A stretch of DNA of 14,947 nucleotides, taken from NCBI GenBank assembly GCA_945957245.1, contig CAMFLD010000019.1, positions 1-14,947 of the forward strand, read 5' to 3'. Source of the stretch: an uncultured Flavobacterium sp. GTDB taxonomy: Bacteria; Bacteroidota; Bacteroidia; Flavobacteriales; Flavobacteriaceae. Of this stretch, positions 1 to 6,543 are shown piece after piece. Each line of letters starts with the position of its first letter. The first letter of the stretch is position 1. A program made the translations under genes and the position numbers. The notes under the pieces were generated by a model that was given only the letters and a program-made list of their open reading frames with translations, had not been told where the DNA came from and ran no database searches.

Positions 1-350
1 TTTCCTGAAGCATATTCTCTTGCGGCATGTCCCGACAGATAACCGCGGATAACCATTTCGACTTTAAACGGTTCACAAAGGTGCCCTACAGCCACGTTTG
101 GGTCTGGAGTAGCCATAAGCCAATTAGGCACAATATCCTCAGTCAGCTGCATAAATTTAGTAGCAATCTGATTTAAGATTTGCCCTTTGTAGGGAATCCC
201 TCTTGGCATAACGACATCGAAGGCTGAAAGCCGGTCCGTAGCCACCATGACCAATAATTCATCATTAATGTTATAGACTTCTCTGACTTTGCCCCTGTAA
301 ACGGATTTTTGTCCGGGAAACTGGAAATTGGTAGTAGTAATCGTATTCAT
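1..350 (-). CDS. purC: Phosphoribosylaminoimidazole-succinocarboxamide synthase (SAICAR synthetase), 5' part only
   Basis: PurC joins CAIR and aspartate with ATP to form SAICAR in cytosolic de novo purine synthesis. I translated the minus strand from the ATG at 350-348; the frame stays open for 116 codons and leaves the window at base 1, so the C-terminal part is missing. The N-terminus has the family's nucleotide-binding start (SVYRGKVREVY), followed by VATDRLSAFDVVMP, GILNQ-like KGQILNQIA, and the signature segment FKVEMVIRGYLSGHA with the conserved Glu and Arg. Full-length bacterial relatives of this type run to roughly 300 residues, so a bit over a third is visible. A -7 box (TACATTTG) lies 20 bp upstream of the start, giving the gene its own promoter in the 40-bp gap after the peptidase gene. 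The identification is secure; the extent is cut by the window edge. Confidence 0.95.
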   Translation of the reverse strand, partial: MNTITTTNFQFPGQKSVYRGKVREVYNINDELLVMVATDRLSAFDVVMPRGIPYKGQILNQIATKFMQLTEDIVPNWLMATPDPNVAVGHLCEPFKVEMVIRGYLSGHAAREYASG

Positions 351-370
351 GTGTTGTGTTGTTGTGGGTG

Positions 371-378
371 CAAATGTA
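371..378 (-). promoter_or_regulatory. Bacteroidota -7 promoter box for purC
   Basis: Read on the minus strand this is TACATTTG, a full match to the Bacteroidota sigma-A -7 consensus TAnnTTTG. It is followed by an A/C-rich leader of about 20 nt and then the purC ATG at 350. I see no clear -33 TTG at the right distance upstream. The leader would be very short. Confidence 0.6.
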
Positions 379-390
379 CTTATTAATAAA

Positions 391-2739
391 TTATTTGTCT
401 AATAAATACTTATTGAAATAGTCTAAAATCCTGCCGTATTCATCTACCCAGGAATAGGTTTCTTTAAACCCATGTGCTTCAACCGGATAAGAAGCCAAAC
501 TCCAGTTTTTCTTTCCTAATTCGATAAAACGCTGTGACAAACGGATGATATCTTTATATTCTACATTATCGTCTACCATTCCATGCAACATCAGTAAATT
601 GCCTTGTAACTTATCTGCGTAATATATCGGCGAGGATTTTTTAAATGCATCTGGGTCAGTTTCGGGAAAATTCAAAATATTTCCTGTATAATCATGATTG
701 TAATGTGCCCAGTCGGTTACTGAACGGATAGCGCAGCCAACTTTAAATTCATTTGGCGCCGTCATCATAGCCATTAGCGTGATGAATCCGCCATAAGAGC
801 CTCCATAAATTCCAACTCTGTTGGAATCAATACCATATTTTTCAACTAATAATTTTTTACCGTCTAATTGATCCGTTAAATCCTTTCCTCCCATGAATCG
901 GTAAATACCGGTACGATGATCACGACCATAGCCTTCACTGGCTCTGTAATCAATATCTAAAACGGTATATCCCAAATCGGCCAACAGGTTATGGAACATA
1001 TATTCCCTCATGTATCCGCTCCAGTAATTGTGTGCATTCTGCAAATACCCGGCTCCATGTACAAAGATTACGGCTGCGCCATTTTTAACTTTATTATCCG
1101 GAGTATAAAGTCTTGCATTTACATTAGCATTGTCACGAGCCCTGAAAGTGATTACTTCAGGGGCACACCAAGCGTATTTTTTAAATGCCTCGGTTTGTGA
1201 AAATGTAATCTGATTAAGGCTCGAGTTTAGTTTATTATCAGCCCAATATAATTCCCAAGGTTTATTTTTATAAGAATAGCGAACTAGCAATGTTTTTTCA
1301 TCTGGTGAAATTGTAACTTCCGATGCTCCCTCTTTTACAAGAATAGGCTCCATGTTGCCACCCGACACTGAAAGTCTGTAAAATTCCTTATTTCCGGGAT
1401 GGGTTGTATTTGTGGTTAGAAAAAATGTTTTTTTATCATTTGAAATGGCCAAATCACGAACTTCCCAATTTCCTGAAGTTAATTGTTTTTTCTGTTTTGT
1501 TACCAAATTGTAGGTGTACAAATGGGAATAGCCCGTTGCTTCTGATTGGAAGTAAATTGTCTGATTGTCTCCCAAAAAACCCAATACTTTTGATTCAAAA
1601 CTGTAAGCCGGAATACCCGGTCCGCCAATCCAGGCATCATCATGCTGGTATTCCGCTTCCGTAAACGAACTGTTTTCAAGATTAATGTTGATAATCCAAC
1701 GGTCTTTGTTATCCTGACTTCTGATATCGGCTACAGCAAATTTACCGTCTGAAGAATAAACAACCGGATTTACATAAACAGCTCTTTCGACAGCTTCGCT
1801 TTTATTAAGTTTATCATACAGTTCGTAGTATTTTGGCTTATCTTTAATGTGACTCAATTTTGAAAAATCAACATAAACAGCTGTATCTTTTTCTCTGTTA
1901 TAGATTGCAAACCTGGTTTTGAAGATATTATTTACCGATACTTTTGCTTTAGTTGGAACCGACTGATTATATCCATCGGCCGTAATGAAGTTTTCCATGA
2001 CTTCATTTTTACTTTCCGGTGCTTCATAAAGAGCGAAGGCAACATACTTTGCGTTGGGATTTACTGAAAGATTAATAAAATCTGCCTTATCCGAATAAAC
2101 AGCTGTTGGAAAATCTCTTTTCCTTAATTTGGCATTAGCCTGATTCCATTTTTTCTTATTATCCTGACTTCTGATAAATTCAAACAATTCCTTTTGTTGG
2201 TTATCCAAAAATGAATCTGCTTCTTTGGGTTTTTCAGGGGCGGTACCCTTTTTGAAATTAGTCAGTTGAATTAAACTTCCTTCATTGGTATTGAGTTGGA
2301 ACATATTCCCGCTTTGTTCAAAAAACAAAACGCCTTTTACAGCAGCGGTCTGCAGGTTACTAATAGTATTGCTTTGCTGAATAAGTTTCAACCTCTTTTT
2401 CGATTTAACATCATAAGAATACAAAGCATTGTCACTGATATAATAAAAAACAGAGCGGTCTGCGTTAGGAACATAAGTTGTTTGAGAAAGCACTGCTTCT
2501 TTTATCGGAGCCAACTCAGGTTTGCTCATTCCTTTCTTCCAGTAATAAGTACTGGAACCCGGTTCGTTTTTCGGATTCCAGTCGAAATATATTATCTGAC
2601 CATCAGGAGACCATCGTGGATTTTCGGGCTGTTGGCCGATAAAGGCATCCCCTTTCATGATGTCTTCCAATTTGAGGTTTTGAGCCTGAATGGAAAGGGA
2701 AGCAAAAACAAGGAATAGCAGGGCGGATTTAAATCGCAT
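391..2739 (-). CDS. Secreted S9 family serine peptidase (prolyl oligopeptidase/DPP-type)
   Basis: This is an alpha/beta-hydrolase peptidase that probably trims peptides, often after proline, in the periplasm or at the cell surface. The 782-residue protein opens with a signal peptide (MRFKSALLFLVFASLSIQAQ). A long beta-propeller region follows, in which FQSEATGYSHLY (about residue 400) resembles the DPP-family SERDGxxHLY motif. The C-terminal hydrolase domain carries the catalytic triad: Ser648 in GGSYGGF, Asp723 in HGMVDDNV and His756 in EAHGF. The propeller double-Glu motif of true DPP-IV (YEEE-like) is not evident, so the exact specificity is open and I give no gene symbol. The residues RSQDNK occur twice in the propeller, encoded by an identical 18-bp stretch. 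The gene has its own promoter just past the phoH terminator, and purC follows 40 bp downstream. The family call is firm; the substrate is inferred. Confidence 0.9.
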   Translation of the reverse strand: MRFKSALLFLVFASLSIQAQNLKLEDIMKGDAFIGQQPENPRWSPDGQIIYFDWNPKNEPGSSTYYWKKGMSKPELAPIKEAVLSQTTYVPNADRSVFYYISDNALYSYDVKSKKRLKLIQQSNTISNLQTAAVKGVLFFEQSGNMFQLNTNEGSLIQLTNFKKGTAPEKPKEADSFLDNQQKELFEFIRSQDNKKKWNQANAKLRKRDFPTAVYSDKADFINLSVNPNAKYVAFALYEAPESKNEVMENFITADGYNQSVPTKAKVSVNNIFKTRFAIYNREKDTAVYVDFSKLSHIKDKPKYYELYDKLNKSEAVERAVYVNPVVYSSDGKFAVADIRSQDNKDRWIININLENSSFTEAEYQHDDAWIGGPGIPAYSFESKVLGFLGDNQTIYFQSEATGYSHLYTYNLVTKQKKQLTSGNWEVRDLAISNDKKTFFLTTNTTHPGNKEFYRLSVSGGNMEPILVKEGASEVTISPDEKTLLVRYSYKNKPWELYWADNKLNSSLNQITFSQTEAFKKYAWCAPEVITFRARDNANVNARLYTPDNKVKNGAAVIFVHGAGYLQNAHNYWSGYMREYMFHNLLADLGYTVLDIDYRASEGYGRDHRTGIYRFMGGKDLTDQLDGKKLLVEKYGIDSNRVGIYGGSYGGFITLMAMMTAPNEFKVGCAIRSVTDWAHYNHDYTGNILNFPETDPDAFKKSSPIYYADKLQGNLLMLHGMVDDNVEYKDIIRLSQRFIELGKKNWSLASYPVEAHGFKETYSWVDEYGRILDYFNKYLLDK

Positions 2740-2767
2740 TATAATGTTGTTTTTAGAAGTTGAGTTG

Positions 2768-2775
2768 CAAATATA
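2768..2775 (-). promoter_or_regulatory. -7 promoter box for the S9 peptidase gene
   Basis: The minus strand reads TATATTTG, matching TAnnTTTG exactly, 28 bp before the ATG at 2739. It begins immediately after the T-run of the phoH terminator, so termination and re-initiation are packed into about 45 bp. Confidence 0.6.
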
Positions 2776-2813
2776 AAAAGAAAACCTGTCAGGCTTTTAA
2801 GGTCTGACAGGTT
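2776..2813 (-). terminator. Rho-independent terminator of phoH
   Basis: A perfect 10-bp inverted repeat (arms 2783-2792 and 2804-2813, AACCTGTCAG and its complement) encloses an 11-nt loop. On the minus strand it runs straight into TTTTCTTTTT, the U-tract expected for an intrinsic terminator. phoH ends 70 bp upstream on that strand. Confidence 0.85.
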
Positions 2814-2816
2814 GAG

Positions 2817-2832
2817 TAAGCATTAATGCTTA
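2817..2832. repeat. 16-bp perfect palindrome in the phoH 3' region
   Basis: TAAGCATTAATGCTTA equals its own reverse complement. It sits next to the phoH terminator and upstream of the peptidase promoter. It could be a protein-binding dyad or only part of the 3'-UTR structure; nothing else in the sequence decides this. A further weak hairpin (7-bp arms 2844-2850 and 2865-2871) lies between it and the phoH stop codon. Confidence 0.4.
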
Positions 2833-2882
2833 TTTTATAATTTCAGTAATTCTTGACAGCTTCTATTACTGTTGCATTTTAA

Positions 2883-3836
2883 TTAATAATCGTTGTTCTC
2901 TATGCTTTTGTATGCATCGATTACTTTTTTCACCAAACGGTGACGTACAATATCTTTATCATCAAGATAAATAATCCCAATGCCTTCAATATCTTTCAAT
3001 ACCAAAATGGCTTCTTTCAATCCAGAAATTGTCCTGCGGGGTAAATCTACCTGTCCGGGGTCTCCGGTGATAATGAACTTAGCATTTTTTCCCATACGGG
3101 TTAGGAACATTTTCATTTGGGAATGGGTAGTATTTTGGGCTTCATCCAAAATCACAAAGGCATTGTCCAATGTCCTTCCACGCATGAATGCCAATGGTGC
3201 AATCTGAATGATCCCTTTTAGGATGTAATCTTCAAGAGTTTGATGAGGAATAATATCCCGCAACGCATCATATAAAGGTTGCATGTAAGGATCCAGTTTT
3301 TCCTTCATATCTCCCGGAAGAAATCCAAGATTCTCCCCTGCTTCAACAGCCGGTCGGGTCAAAATGATACGTTTCACCTGTTTTTCCTTAAGCGCTTTGA
3401 CTGCCAGAGCAACACCTGTATAGGTTTTACCTGTTCCGGCTGGCCCCACCGCAAAAACCATATCGTTTTTATTGACAAAATCAACCAGTTTTTGTTGGTT
3501 TGGCGTCATAGCCTTAATCAGCTTCCCTCCTATACCGTGAACCAGGATTTTGTCATGATCCGGCATGCGCTGCTCTTCTTGTGAATTGCTTTGGATTACC
3601 CTGTCGATAACATTATCATCAATATTATTGTAGCGGGTAAAGTGCAACATTAGGCGGTTAAAGCGGTTTTCAAACTCATCGAGTTCTTCTTTTTCGCCAA
3701 AAGCCTTTAATGTTGTGCCCCGGGCTACAATTTTGAGTTTAGGATAATACTTTTTAATGGTTTCAAGATGAGAGTCTTGAGCACCCCAAAATTCTTTAGG
3801 TGCTATGTCGTGTAATTCAATGATACGTTCGTTCAA
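2883..3836 (-). CDS. phoH: PhoH family P-loop ATPase
   Basis: This is a cytosolic ATPase of the PhoH/PhoL type, linked in other bacteria to RNA metabolism and ribosome or stress functions; the precise role here is not visible. The 317 residues contain an N-terminal KH-like region (about 1-100), then Walker A GPAGTGKT (131-138), the RPAVEAGENLGFLPGD motif (161-176), Walker B FVILDEAQN (227-235) and the sensor-like ITGDPGQVDLP (256-266). This is the normal length for chromosomal PhoH. The start is TTG at 3836-3834. An in-frame stop lies at 3878-3876 with no ATG or GTG between, and the protein starts in the usual family place (MNERIIELHDIAPKEF). The gene is transcribed divergently from the DUF62 gene and has a -7 box at 3889-3896 and a strong terminator. 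Confidence 0.93.
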   Translation of the reverse strand: MNERIIELHDIAPKEFWGAQDSHLETIKKYYPKLKIVARGTTLKAFGEKEELDEFENRFNRLMLHFTRYNNIDDNVIDRVIQSNSQEEQRMPDHDKILVHGIGGKLIKAMTPNQQKLVDFVNKNDMVFAVGPAGTGKTYTGVALAVKALKEKQVKRIILTRPAVEAGENLGFLPGDMKEKLDPYMQPLYDALRDIIPHQTLEDYILKGIIQIAPLAFMRGRTLDNAFVILDEAQNTTHSQMKMFLTRMGKNAKFIITGDPGQVDLPRRTISGLKEAILVLKDIEGIGIIYLDDKDIVRHRLVKKVIDAYKSIENNDY

Positions 3837-3888
3837 ATGCAGCAGTATTAAATTAAAATAATTCGCTATATATTGTTAGCTTTGTATC

Positions 3889-3896
3889 CAAATTTA
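3889..3896 (-). promoter_or_regulatory. -7 promoter box for phoH
   Basis: The minus strand reads TAAATTTG (TAnnTTTG), 52 bp upstream of the TTG start. It lies only 24 bp from the plus-strand -7 box of the divergent gene, so the two promoters are back to back. No good -33 element is seen. Confidence 0.5.
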
Positions 3897-3920
3897 ATCA
3901 AATAAAAGGATAGGTTTCAT

Positions 3921-3928
3921 TATTTTTG
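3921..3928 (+). promoter_or_regulatory. -7 promoter box for the DUF62 operon
   Basis: TATTTTTG matches TAnnTTTG, 31 bp before the ATG at 3960. It is arranged back to back with the phoH promoter in a 123-bp divergent spacer. A -33 TTG at the usual spacing is not obvious. Confidence 0.55.
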
Positions 3929-3959
3929 GAGCCGATTTCCATCAAGTTATAAACAATTT

Positions 3960-4787
3960 ATGTCAATAATTACCTTAACTACCGATTACGGATTAAAAGA
4001 TCACTTCGTTGGTGCTTTAAAAGGTAAAATATTATCGGAGTTTAGTGATGCTAAAATTGTTGACATTTCACACCATATAGATGCGTTCAACATCTCTGAA
4101 GCTGCTTATATTATCAATGCAGCCTACAGCAGTTTTCCAAAAGGAACTGTTCACTTAATAGGTGTTGACATTGAACGGAACAATGAAAACCAACACATTG
4201 CCATGCAGTGGAATGACCATTACTTTGTATGTGCCGACAATGGTATTCTGAGTATCCTTATTCAAAAGATTGTTCCGCAAAAGCTTGTTGCTATCAATAT
4301 CCATGACCGTTTACCCAGCGATGCCACCGATTTGGATGTGTTTGTAAAAGTAGCCTGCCATTTGGCAAAAGGCGGATTACCCAACGTAATTGGAAAGGAA
4401 ATCCAGAATATTAGAGAAGTGACAGAGCTACAGCCTGTATTACAGGAAAACCAAATCAAAGGATATGTGATTTACAGTGACCATCTGGGAAATGCCGTAA
4501 CCAATATATCCAAAAAAATGTTTCTGGAAACAGGCAAAGGAAGACCTTACAGCATACAGTTTAAAAACCAGACTATTAAAAATATATTATCCAAATACTC
4601 TGATATTGCGGTTTCAGACAAATATCCGCTAAAGTATTATGAAGGTGAAAAGCTGGCCATATTCAATGAAGCCGGGTTTTTAGAAATTGCGCTGTTCAGG
4701 AGTAATCCCGAAACGGTAGGTTCTGCTATGAGCCTGCTTGGGCTTAATTACAGGGATTTTGTAACTATCGAATTTAAAAACCAATAA
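3960..4787 (+). CDS. SAM hydroxide adenosyltransferase family protein (DUF62)
   Basis: Characterised members of this fluorinase-related family hydrolyse S-adenosylmethionine to adenosine and methionine, using water held by an Asp-Arg-His triad. The 275-residue protein is a normal length. It has the N-terminal fingerprint ITLTTDYGLKDHFVGALKG, then LIGVD (Asp70), the adenosine-binding FVCADNGILS (89-98), ACHLA with His134, and the C-terminal domain motif DHLGNAVTNI. Ungapped alignment of VDIERNNENQHIA with the usual VDPGVGTxRRxI places Asn77/Gln78 where the catalytic Arg normally is; Arg73 is nearby and could substitute. It is the first gene of a three-gene unit, and the next start lies 4 nt after its stop. 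The family call is strong. SAM hydrolysis is inferred, and less certain because of the missing Arg. Confidence 0.9.
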   Translation: MSIITLTTDYGLKDHFVGALKGKILSEFSDAKIVDISHHIDAFNISEAAYIINAAYSSFPKGTVHLIGVDIERNNENQHIAMQWNDHYFVCADNGILSILIQKIVPQKLVAINIHDRLPSDATDLDVFVKVACHLAKGGLPNVIGKEIQNIREVTELQPVLQENQIKGYVIYSDHLGNAVTNISKKMFLETGKGRPYSIQFKNQTIKNILSKYSDIAVSDKYPLKYYEGEKLAIFNEAGFLEIALFRSNPETVGSAMSLLGLNYRDFVTIEFKNQ

Positions 4788-4791
4788 TAAT

Positions 4792-5424
4792 TTGAAAAAA
4801 ATTGCGTTTATACTACTTCTGTTTGTTGGACCAATGAGTTGGGCACAACAGTTTATTGTTACTGAAAAACCGAAAGCCGGAAATAATCAGAATGATAAGA
4901 CTCAATCTACTTTGGTTACCGATGATAAAGAGTACAATGCATTATTAGCCTACAAGCCAAAGTCATTTGTATCTGACCTCAAATCGAAGCCGGAAAATCA
5001 GGTTTTATTAGGTGATCTAAATACGATTGGTTCTCTTGAACTGCGTTACGCTTACAGAGAACAACTGAAGCTGAACGAAAGCGAAATCAATTGGCTGGAA
5101 AACGAAATAGCCAAATTGGCTGCTGCCTTTTTCAACGAAGGGACTCCCATAAGGATTGAAAGAGCTGGAGACTATGTTACCTGTACAGGAAAAGGTTTGG
5201 AAACTAAAATAGAAGACAATCAAACATTGACTGTTTTACATTTTTGTTATGTATGTGCAGGTGCTGCAATTTATGAAGACCGTTTTTTGGAGATTTTCAA
5301 TAAAAAAACCGAAAGCCTGATGGCTGCCAAAAAACTGGCTTTGGCTAATAAAACTAAAAAGAAAACAACTAATTACAGAGGTAAAAACACTCCAAAAAAG
5401 GTACAGAAAAAAAGAAAAATATAA
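4792..5424 (+). CDS. Secreted protein of unknown function with a basic C-terminal tail
   Basis: I do not recognise this 210-residue protein. It has a clear signal peptide (MKKIAFILLLFVGPMSWA, probable cleavage before QQ), then a polar region (about 20-45) and an acidic/mixed middle domain. It ends in a Lys-rich tail (about 180-210). Three cysteines appear in TCTGKG and FCYVCAG; the last two form a CxxC that could be a disulfide in the periplasm or a metal site. The start is TTG at 4792, the only sensible start after the upstream stop codon, 4 nt before it. The next gene follows 4 nt after its own stop, so it is almost certainly co-transcribed with its neighbours. The coding potential is convincing; no function can be assigned. 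Confidence 0.8.
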   Translation: MKKIAFILLLFVGPMSWAQQFIVTEKPKAGNNQNDKTQSTLVTDDKEYNALLAYKPKSFVSDLKSKPENQVLLGDLNTIGSLELRYAYREQLKLNESEINWLENEIAKLAAAFFNEGTPIRIERAGDYVTCTGKGLETKIEDNQTLTVLHFCYVCAGAAIYEDRFLEIFNKKTESLMAAKKLALANKTKKKTTNYRGKNTPKKVQKKRKI

Positions 5425-5428
5425 TGTT

Positions 5429-5725
5429 ATGTTTATCCGAATAGTAAAAATGAGCTTCCATGAAGAGCATATTCCGAAGTTTCTGGATAATTTCGAAATC
5501 ATGAAAGAAAAAATCCGGGGCGCTGAAGGAAATCGATTCCTTGAACTTTATCAGGACAAAAACAATCCCTGTATTTTCTTCACTTACAGTTTTTGGGAAA
5601 CCGAAGATGATTTGGAAAATTACCGTAGGTCTGAATTGTTTTACGATGTATGGAATTTTACTAAGAAACTATTTAACGACAAACCCGAAGCCTGGAGTGT
5701 GGACAAGATAGCTTCGCTACCTTGA
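5429..5725 (+). CDS. Antibiotic biosynthesis monooxygenase (ABM/YgiN-like) domain protein
   Basis: This is a small cytosolic ferredoxin-like-fold protein of the ABM superfamily. Such proteins act as cofactor-free quinol oxygenases or are uncharacterised dimers. The 98 residues show the typical order: a first beta strand (MFIRIVKMSF), a helix with FLDNFEIMKEKI, GNRFLELYQDKNNPCIFFTYSFWETEDDLENYRRSELF (strands, the Trp-Glu of the core, then a helix), and a terminal strand region (EAWSVDKIASLP). That is full length for a single ABM domain. The ATG at 5429 is preferred over the ATG at 5424, which overlaps the upstream stop but is out of frame and closes after six codons. It is the last gene of the DUF62 unit. 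The fold is confident; the enzymatic reaction is unknown. Confidence 0.78.
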   Translation: MFIRIVKMSFHEEHIPKFLDNFEIMKEKIRGAEGNRFLELYQDKNNPCIFFTYSFWETEDDLENYRRSELFYDVWNFTKKLFNDKPEAWSVDKIASLP

Positions 5726-5726
5726 A

Positions 5727-5810
5727 ATTATGAATTTTGAATTATGAATTAATTTAGTGGCTGTTCTACCAGTAATAAACCCGACAACTGACAGCCAACA
5801 ACTGACAACT
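5727..5810. repeat. Two pairs of 14-bp-period direct repeats upstream of gldF
   Basis: ATTATGAATT occurs at 5727-5736 and 5741-5750, and ACAACTGACA at 5784-5793 and 5798-5807; each pair has a 14-bp period. Low-complexity repeats of this style are common in Bacteroidota spacers. The region must contain any gldF-proximal promoter, but no TAnnTTTG box is present. Confidence 0.5.
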
Positions 5811-5817
5811 AAAAAAT

Positions 5818-6543
5818 ATGAAATCAATAGCGTTACGCGAAATAAAATCCTTCTTTGGTTCACCCATAGGATACCTTGTAATTGGATTATTCCTGTTGCT
5901 CAATGGTTTGTTCCTTTGGGTTTTTGATGGTGAATATAATATCCTGCAGAGTGGTTTTGCCGACCTAAGTCCGTTCTTCACTCTGGCTCCGTGGATATTC
6001 ATTTTCCTGATTCCGGCAGTGACCATGAGGAGTTTTTCAGATGAGAAAAAACAAGGTACTATTGAATTATTGCTCACAAAACCTTTGTCGCTTTGGCAGA
6101 TTGTAAATGGAAAATTCCTTGGATCATTCCTTCTTATTGTAATTGCGCTGATTCCAACATTGGTTTATGTCTATGTGATTTCCAAATTAGGAATGCAGGA
6201 AGGCAATATTGATATGGGAAGAACTATGGGGTCATACTTTGGATTACTGTTTCTGGTGGCGGCTTACACTGCGATTGGAATTTTTACCTCAACACTTTCC
6301 GAGAACCAGATTGTAGCTTTTTTGCTTTCGGTTTTCCTGTGTTTTCTGTTTTATTTTGGTTTTGAAGGCCTTTCCACTTATGCTAAACCATATCAGGATG
6401 CGGTAGCAAGAATTGGAATGGACTATCATTTTAAAAGTATGTCACAGGGGGTTCTTGACACCAGAGATATTCTTTATTTTATCAGTGTTACCTTTTTAGC
6501 ACTTTACTCCACCGTATTCAAACTTAAATCCCTGAAATCATAA
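5818..6543 (+). CDS. gldF: Gliding motility ABC transporter permease GldF
   Basis: GldF is the membrane permease of the GldA-GldF-GldG ABC transporter associated with gliding in Flavobacterium; the transported substrate is unknown. The 241-residue protein belongs to the ABC-2 type. About six membrane segments are visible: near 18-36, 53-70, 101-121, 139-158, 164-182 and 219-237. The cytoplasmic loop after the second segment carries FSDEKKQGTIELLLTKPLS, typical of the family coupling region. The stop codon overlaps the gldG start (TAATG), so translation of the two is probably coupled. No gldA ATPase gene is adjacent; in Flavobacterium johnsoniae gldA is also encoded away from gldFG. The start is the ATG after an A-run. 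Confidence is high from sequence and from the pairing with gldG. Confidence 0.93.
   Translation: MKSIALREIKSFFGSPIGYLVIGLFLLLNGLFLWVFDGEYNILQSGFADLSPFFTLAPWIFIFLIPAVTMRSFSDEKKQGTIELLLTKPLSLWQIVNGKFLGSFLLIVIALIPTLVYVYVISKLGMQEGNIDMGRTMGSYFGLLFLVAAYTAIGIFTSTLSENQIVAFLLSVFLCFLFYFGFEGLSTYAKPYQDAVARIGMDYHFKSMSQGVLDTRDILYFISVTFLALYSTVFKLKSLKS

Noticed and set aside
2296..2718. 140-codon open frame on the plus strand opposite the S9 peptidase
   Set aside because: It lies wholly antisense to a gene with clear catalytic motifs, has no recognisable protein features and no promoter; it is a shadow frame.
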